From Methylococcaceae bacterium UBA975 (lineage in GTDB: Bacteria > Pseudomonadota > Gammaproteobacteria > Methylococcales > Cycloclasticaceae), in contig DBBV01000003.1 of assembly GCA_002292375.1 (NCBI GenBank), forward strand, positions 1-64,000: a DNA stretch of 64,000 nucleotides, read 5' to 3'. A program made the translations under genes and the position numbers. This document shows positions 59,747-64,000 of the stretch, one piece after another; the stretch's first letter is position 1; each line of letters begins with the position of its first letter. Under the pieces are notes generated by a model. That model searched no databases, was not told the origin of the DNA, and saw only the letters and a list, made by a program, of their open reading frames with translations.

Positions 59747-60136
59747 ATGACTCAAACAAAAGACCAAGACTGGCGGCTCAAGCTAAGCCCAGAAGAGTTT
59801 CAAATTTGTCGAGAAAAAGGGACCGAGGCTGCTTTTTCTGGCCTATACGCTGACTGCAAAACCAAGGGTATCTACCGCTGCAAATGCTGTGATACGCCGT
59901 TATTTGAATCAGACACTAAATATGATTCTGGCAGTGGTTGGCCCAGTTTTTGGCGGCCCATTGACGCCCATAATATTATTGAGATCAAGGACCATAGCCA
60001 CGGCATGGTACGCACTGAAGTACAGTGTGCTCATTGCGATTGTCACCTAGGGCACGTATTTGAAGACGGCCCACAACCTACCGGCTTACGCTACTGCATC
60101 AACTCGGCCTCACTCAATCTTGAGCCTAAGGAATAA
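59747..60136 (+). CDS. msrB: Peptide-methionine (R)-S-oxide reductase
   Basis: MsrB repairs oxidised methionine (R form). The 129-residue protein has the zinc pairs Cys45/Cys48 and Cys94/Cys97 and the catalytic Cys117 in RYCINSASL. It acts in the cytoplasm. It lies two bases before the aminopeptidase gene. Confidence 0.97.
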   Translation: MTQTKDQDWRLKLSPEEFQICREKGTEAAFSGLYADCKTKGIYRCKCCDTPLFESDTKYDSGSGWPSFWRPIDAHNIIEIKDHSHGMVRTEVQCAHCDCHLGHVFEDGPQPTGLRYCINSASLNLEPKE

Positions 60137-60137
60137 T

Positions 60138-61448
60138 ATGTCAGCTGCACAACAACATGCACAGCAACTGCTCGATTATATCGATGCCAGCCCAAGCCCA
60201 TGGCACGCGGTACAAAGCAGTCGAAAAAAGCTCGATGCGCATGGCTTTAGCGAATTGGTTGAAGGCCACGTTTGGGATATTAAACCCAATGGCCGTTATT
60301 ACGTTATCCGCGATGGTTCCTCCATTATTGCCTTTACCGTGGGTGCCGAAGACCTAGCCAGTGAGGGCTTTAAATTAATTGGTGCTCACACCGACTCGCC
60401 TGGTCTACGGATAAAACCTAAACCTGATATACAAGAAGAATCGTTTCATCGAATAGCGGTTGAGGTGTATGGCTCACCCATTTTAGCGACCTTAACCGAC
60501 CGCGACTTAAGCCTAGCCGGTCGTGTTCACTTACGCCGTGAGAAGGCCATAGACGCCAAGCTCATCCACTTTAAAAAGCCGTTATTACGATTGCCCAACT
60601 TAGCTATTCACATGAATTCAACCGTGAATATTGATGGCTTAAAGCTACACAAACAAACTGAGCTGCCGTTACTGTTAGCCATTAATAACGCGCCCATAGG
60701 CGAGCAAAACAAGCTGATTGATTTACTCGCTAACACGCTTGACGTTAGCCCCGACGCCATCGCCGCTTGGGAATTACACGTCTGCGATACGCAAGCAGGT
60801 AGCTTGTACGGTGCCGATGATGAGTTTTACACCAACAGCCAACTCGATAATTTAGCCTCCTGCCACGCTGCTCTCAGCGCATTTTTATCTGACAGTGCCT
60901 TAAACGCTGGGCACTTTAATGTATGTGCTTTTTTTGACCACGAAGAAATTGGTAGTAACAGCCATAAAGGCGCGGATGGTAGCTTCTTGCCCGACGTTTT
61001 AGAGCGCATAGCAGATGGCTTGTCGCTGTCTGATGAAGACTACAAACGCGCGCTAGCCAATAGTTTTATGATCAGCGCCGATATGGCCCACGCTTATCAG
61101 CCTAACTTTCCTAACGCCTACGAGCCCAACCACAAAATTATCGTTAACCAAGGTCCCGTCATTAAAGTGAATGCCAATATACGTTATGCCTCAAACAGCG
61201 CATCACAGGCACGTTTTATTCAGCTATGTGAGCAGGCCGGCGTGCCTTACCAACAGTACTCTCACCGCACTGACCTCGGCTGCGGCACCACCATTGGCCC
61301 GATAAGCTCGTCCAATTTGGGTATCAGCACGGTCGATGTGGGTTGCCCCATGTGGGCCATGCATAGCATTCGCGAAAGCGCCGGGGTACTGGATCACGAT
61401 TACATCACGCGCACCTTTTTACACTTCTTTAGTACAGCAAACACATGA
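60138..61448 (+). CDS. apeB: M18 family aminopeptidase
   Basis: The ATG at 60138 gives 436 residues. The protein is a metallo-aminopeptidase with the motifs LIGAHTDSPGLRIKP, DHEEIGSNSHKGADG and SADMAHAYQPNF, and a late THGCG-like loop (RTDLGCGTTIGPI). It cleaves N-terminal residues from peptides. The upstream in-frame start lies inside msrB. It overlaps the next gene by four bases. Confidence 0.92.
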   Translation: MSAAQQHAQQLLDYIDASPSPWHAVQSSRKKLDAHGFSELVEGHVWDIKPNGRYYVIRDGSSIIAFTVGAEDLASEGFKLIGAHTDSPGLRIKPKPDIQEESFHRIAVEVYGSPILATLTDRDLSLAGRVHLRREKAIDAKLIHFKKPLLRLPNLAIHMNSTVNIDGLKLHKQTELPLLLAINNAPIGEQNKLIDLLANTLDVSPDAIAAWELHVCDTQAGSLYGADDEFYTNSQLDNLASCHAALSAFLSDSALNAGHFNVCAFFDHEEIGSNSHKGADGSFLPDVLERIADGLSLSDEDYKRALANSFMISADMAHAYQPNFPNAYEPNHKIIVNQGPVIKVNANIRYASNSASQARFIQLCEQAGVPYQQYSHRTDLGCGTTIGPISSSNLGISTVDVGCPMWAMHSIRESAGVLDHDYITRTFLHFFSTANT

Positions 61449-62293
61449 GATTTAAATTTACCCTCATCATTTTTTTAGTAGCCGCTATCGCGGTGTTTTT
61501 CTCTCGCCAGCAAACCTTTGTTCCGCGCTCTGCCTTAGACATTTATCACCACTACATCGATAAAACAGAGGCCAGTGCCATACCTGGCCTAACACCCGAG
61601 TCGGCCGTGCAAATCCAAAAACGCGTGGTCTATGCCTTATCAGAAAACTGGGGCGGCGTCGCCGGCTACAAAGCGGCTATAACAAACCCAGCAGTACAAC
61701 ATAAAATGGGGATAAGCGAACCGTTATTAGGCATCTTTTTAAGCAAAATGCTAATGGATAGCCCGGCTGATATTCGCATCTCGTCCACCGTACACCCCTT
61801 TGCCGAAGCCGACTTACTCGTACGCGTTAAAGACGCATCGATTAATGATGCAAAAACTGACCGTGAGCTATTAGCTGCCATAGACGCTGTGATTCCATTT
61901 ATTGAAATTCCAGACCGCTTGTACTCAACGGATAAACCGTTAACCGCCGAGATGCTCACCGCGATAAATACCGGTGCACGTTATGGTGTTATGGGGCCGT
62001 CGATTGCCATCGAAGATATTGGCGACCTAAATCAATGTGAAGTTGGAATCGTCTATGATGACCGAAGTCACTTAAAAACAGGCCGTTGCAGTGCGTTAAT
62101 GGGCAGCCCTGTCAACGTTATTCGCTGGCTAAGGGATAAACTTTTGGTCATGGGTTACCCGCTTAAACAGGGCTCTTTGCTGTCACTAGGCAGCTTAACC
62201 ACCCCGATACCGATAAAAAAAGGCCGCCTGACGGCCGTCTATACAGGCCTCGGTTCACAGCCGCACCATACCGTTTCGGTTACCTTTAAATAA
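61445..62293 (+). CDS. Fumarylacetoacetate hydrolase/MhpD-fold protein with N-terminal membrane anchor
   Basis: The 282-residue protein has an N-terminal hydrophobic segment (about 5-20, FTLIIFLVAAIAVFF) and then a fold like 2-keto-4-pentenoate hydratases: GYKAAITNPAVQHKMGISEPLLGI, FAEADLLVRV, the acidic IPFIEIPD and YGVMGPSIAI. MhpD-like enzymes are normally cytoplasmic, so an exported or anchored form is unusual. Substrate unknown. It overlaps the aminopeptidase by four bases. Confidence 0.8.
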   Translation: MRFKFTLIIFLVAAIAVFFSRQQTFVPRSALDIYHHYIDKTEASAIPGLTPESAVQIQKRVVYALSENWGGVAGYKAAITNPAVQHKMGISEPLLGIFLSKMLMDSPADIRISSTVHPFAEADLLVRVKDASINDAKTDRELLAAIDAVIPFIEIPDRLYSTDKPLTAEMLTAINTGARYGVMGPSIAIEDIGDLNQCEVGIVYDDRSHLKTGRCSALMGSPVNVIRWLRDKLLVMGYPLKQGSLLSLGSLTTPIPIKKGRLTAVYTGLGSQPHHTVSVTFK

Positions 62294-62312
62294 CTCAGGC
62301 CAACTGTGTAAA

Positions 62313-62339
62313 TGCTTGGCGCTAGTCCAGCGCCAAGCA
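62313..62339. other. Strong intergenic hairpin between convergent genes
   Basis: A perfect 11-bp stem (TGCTTGGCGCT, 62313-62323; AGCGCCAAGCA, 62329-62339) with a five-base loop lies between two converging genes. No T-run follows on either strand, so it may be a transcript-end stabiliser or a weak terminator. Confidence 0.55.
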
Positions 62340-62357
62340 AGCTTAGACTAAACCGTT

Positions 62358-62918
62358 CTAGCTAATTCGTTTACCCAACATTCTTTTAAGTGTTCCGTCC
62401 TTATCGATAAAGTGATGCTTTAAGGCGCCACAAAGGTGTAACACAATCGCTGCAAAAATAACTTTGCCCGCTATTTCGTGGACTTCATGCGCGGCTCCTG
62501 CTATTGGGCCATTAATCGGAATCATCTTGCCCATTTCATCTGGGTTTGGTGTCGCCGCCAACAGCTCCAAACCAAAAATAGCCAGGCCGTAACCCCCGAG
62601 CCCCGACATCAACATACCTGATATAGGCAATGTAACAGTCGCAATAATCAACACCCAATGAACGATACGCGACAAGCGCTGCTCCCAGGCTTTATAGTTG
62701 CTGGCGGCTTCTGGCCAGCCTTGCTTAAGACGCCAAATAACCCGCACTAAAATAACCAAAAACAGCAGCATGCCAACAGACTTATGAATCGGGTACAAGG
62801 CATACACCTCATAGTCCGTCATGTACACACCCACTGCTATTAATGAAATAATAGTAATGCTAACCAACCAATGTAAAGCAATCGTGATGGCCGATAGTTT
62901 TTCTTTTGTGTCGCTCAT
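62358..62918 (-). CDS. Cytochrome b561 family protein
   Basis: The ATG at 62918 (AGGGG upstream) gives 186 residues with four membrane helices and His residues in place for two b-type hemes: IALHW, YPIHKSVG, RIVHW and VLHLCGALKHHF. The family moves electrons between quinol and external acceptors, for example superoxide in YceJ/CybB-type proteins. The start three codons upstream is too close to the ribosome-binding sequence. Confidence 0.88.
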   Translation of the reverse strand: MSDTKEKLSAITIALHWLVSITIISLIAVGVYMTDYEVYALYPIHKSVGMLLFLVILVRVIWRLKQGWPEAASNYKAWEQRLSRIVHWVLIIATVTLPISGMLMSGLGGYGLAIFGLELLAATPNPDEMGKMIPINGPIAGAAHEVHEIAGKVIFAAIVLHLCGALKHHFIDKDGTLKRMLGKRIS

Positions 62919-62996
62919 TTTTCTCATCCCCTGTTATTATTAATTAGCGTTAAATGATATATCATATTGCCCCTTAATGACTAGCTTTTTACTCCT

Positions 62997-63806
62997 ATGA
63001 AAAACGACCTTTACCCTGTTATTTTTATTCCGCATGGGGGTGGCCCCTGCTTTTTTATGGACTGGACCCGTGGGCCGGCCAACACCTGGGATAAAATGGC
63101 TAGTTGGTTAGAAAACTTCCCACGTAGCCTGCCGCAAAAGCCCCGTGCCATCGTGATTTTTTCGGCTCATTGGGAAACCGATATTATCCGTATCAATAGC
63201 CACCCAAACCCCGCTTTAATTTATGATTATTACGGTTTCCCCGAGCACACGTACCAATTAAGCTACCCTGCACCCGGCTCGCCAGCATTAGCAGAAAGAA
63301 TAAAAAACCTGTTGTCGGCCGCCAATATAGCCAGCGAACTAGACCCCGAACACGGCTTTGACCACGGTACCTTTATACCGCTCAAAGTAATGTTTCCTGA
63401 TGCTGATATTCCCGTTGTTCAAGTCTCATTACAGGCCGGCTTAGACCCCAAACTGCATTTACAAATGGGTGCTGCACTCGCCTCTCTTAGGGAGGACAAT
63501 ATCTTATTATTAGGCAGTGGCATGAGCTTTCACAATATGCAAATACTAATGCAAGGGCACGACCCACAAAACCATTCTGAACACTTTAATCAGTGGCTTA
63601 ATCAATCCTGCACGGCTACTCCCAGCGAAAGAAATCAACGCTTATCAAGATGGCAAGCAGCGCCCTCTGCACTGGCCTGTCATCCGCGTGAAGAACACCT
63701 GCTTCCATTAATGGTCATTGCAGGCTCAGCCCACGATGAGGTCGGTAAAAACGTATTCACAGACAAGGTGATGGGTGCTACTGTATCTGCCTATCAATTT
63801 GGTTAA
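62997..63806 (+). CDS. LigB-type class III extradiol dioxygenase (DODA-like)
   Basis: The 269-residue protein has the non-heme metal site of LigB enzymes: His13 (IPHGGGP), His58 (SAHWE), the DHGTFIPL motif and SGMSFHN. It is in the DODA/YgiD group that opens catechol rings such as DOPA in an oxygen-dependent way. The physiological substrate in bacteria is often not known. Confidence 0.92.
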   Translation: MKNDLYPVIFIPHGGGPCFFMDWTRGPANTWDKMASWLENFPRSLPQKPRAIVIFSAHWETDIIRINSHPNPALIYDYYGFPEHTYQLSYPAPGSPALAERIKNLLSAANIASELDPEHGFDHGTFIPLKVMFPDADIPVVQVSLQAGLDPKLHLQMGAALASLREDNILLLGSGMSFHNMQILMQGHDPQNHSEHFNQWLNQSCTATPSERNQRLSRWQAAPSALACHPREEHLLPLMVIAGSAHDEVGKNVFTDKVMGATVSAYQFG

Positions 63807-63824
63807 CCGACTAAGGACAAACTC

Positions 63825-64000
63825 ATGAGTCAATTATTATATATTCAGGCCTCACCGCGGGGCACACGCTCAAGCTCTAGTGACATTGCTGAACATTACA
63901 TTGATGCCTTTAAATCAGCCTCCACAGACAATTCGGTGACGACGTTAAATGTATGGCAAATGGGTTTGCCCGAATTTGACGGTGATCGCCTTAATGCCAA
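63825..64000 (+). CDS. azoR: FMN-dependent NADH-azoreductase, N-terminal part
   Basis: The gene runs off the window after about 58 codons. The visible start LLYIQASPRGTRSSSSDIAEHYIDAF is the AzoR/NAD(P)H quinone reductase flavodoxin-like opening, with the phosphate-binding ASPRGTRSSSS loop for FMN, and LNVWQMGLPEFDG follows. An AAGGAC sequence precedes the ATG. The end is missing, so completeness cannot be judged. Confidence 0.85.
   Translation, partial: MSQLLYIQASPRGTRSSSSDIAEHYIDAFKSASTDNSVTTLNVWQMGLPEFDGDRLNA

Noticed and set aside
1..64000. CRISPR arrays and insertion sequences
   Set aside because: No regularly spaced short repeats, transposase genes or paired terminal inverted repeats were found.

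Overview
This window looks like a chromosome segment of a free-living, probably aquatic gammaproteobacterium. The evidence is the complete rsx/rnf operon, the gshB–tonB–yqgE–ruvX–pyrR–pyrB–pyrC' cluster with a Pseudomonas-type inactive dihydroorotase, slyB, pldA, dbpA, yheS and an EfpL/YeiP-type factor. A PyrK subunit and an SSS/DUF4212 symporter pair fit groups such as the Thiotrichales/Piscirickettsiaceae, but I cannot name the genus from sequence alone. The core genes have moderate GC; the integron cassettes at 16.7-23.0 kb are visibly more AT-rich and mixed in composition. I saw no rRNA, tRNA, CRISPR or insertion sequence.

Layout. 0-3.7 kb: the end of a DUF3012 lipoprotein, an outer-membrane barrel, metG and a small exported protein. 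4.0-9.7 kb: rsxABCDGE with a TonB-like gene appended. 9.7-14.8 kb: housekeeping and envelope genes (PHP phosphatase, SlyD-like, GST, WHy and SlyB-like lipoproteins, NfeD/SPFH pair, DsbA-like, cobalamin-binding-like protein). 15.6-23.0 kb: a complete integron, with a leftward intI, attI with divergent promoters, and ten attC sites bounding ten cassettes. The first cassette encodes a winged-helix/HNH/HIT fusion; others carry a patatin, a GNAT, two toxin-antitoxin pairs, a DUF1275 membrane protein and unknown proteins, three of the ten read against the array. 23.0-28.3 kb: small membrane proteins, a cold-shock protein, and the DUF4212/SSS symporter. 28.4-39.5 kb: YaiI, EfpL, HopJ-like, DbpA, SulP, RecQ, YheS, VF530 and a chemoreceptor. 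39.6-44.3 kb (minus strand): YeeE, a K+ channel, a sulfotransferase, a CDF transporter and a PAS-GGDEF gene frameshifted at a nine-base homopolymer. 44.3-55.4 kb (minus strand): a long co-directional run metK-ahcY-metF-ycgL-rsmE-gshB-tonB-yqgE-ruvX-pyrR-pyrB-pyrC'-pyrK. 55.5-64 kb: an S-adenosylhomocysteine (SAH) riboswitch with its own promoter, a MddA-like methyltransferase, a lipoprotein, an MBL hydrolase, PldA, MsrB, an M18 aminopeptidase, an exported hydratase-like protein, a cytochrome b561, a LigB-type dioxygenase and the start of an azoreductase.

How the genes work together. The metK-ahcY-metF genes regenerate S-adenosylmethionine (SAM) and clear SAH; the SAH aptamer in front of metK gives that operon a direct sensor, and the MddA-like enzyme just upstream would consume SAM and release SAH. 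The pyr genes make UMP from carbamoyl phosphate, but the dihydroorotase here has lost its metal-binding HxH, so a second, active enzyme must lie elsewhere. The integron is the main accessory region and the best place to look for new biology, above all the promoter-proximal HNH-HIT cassette.
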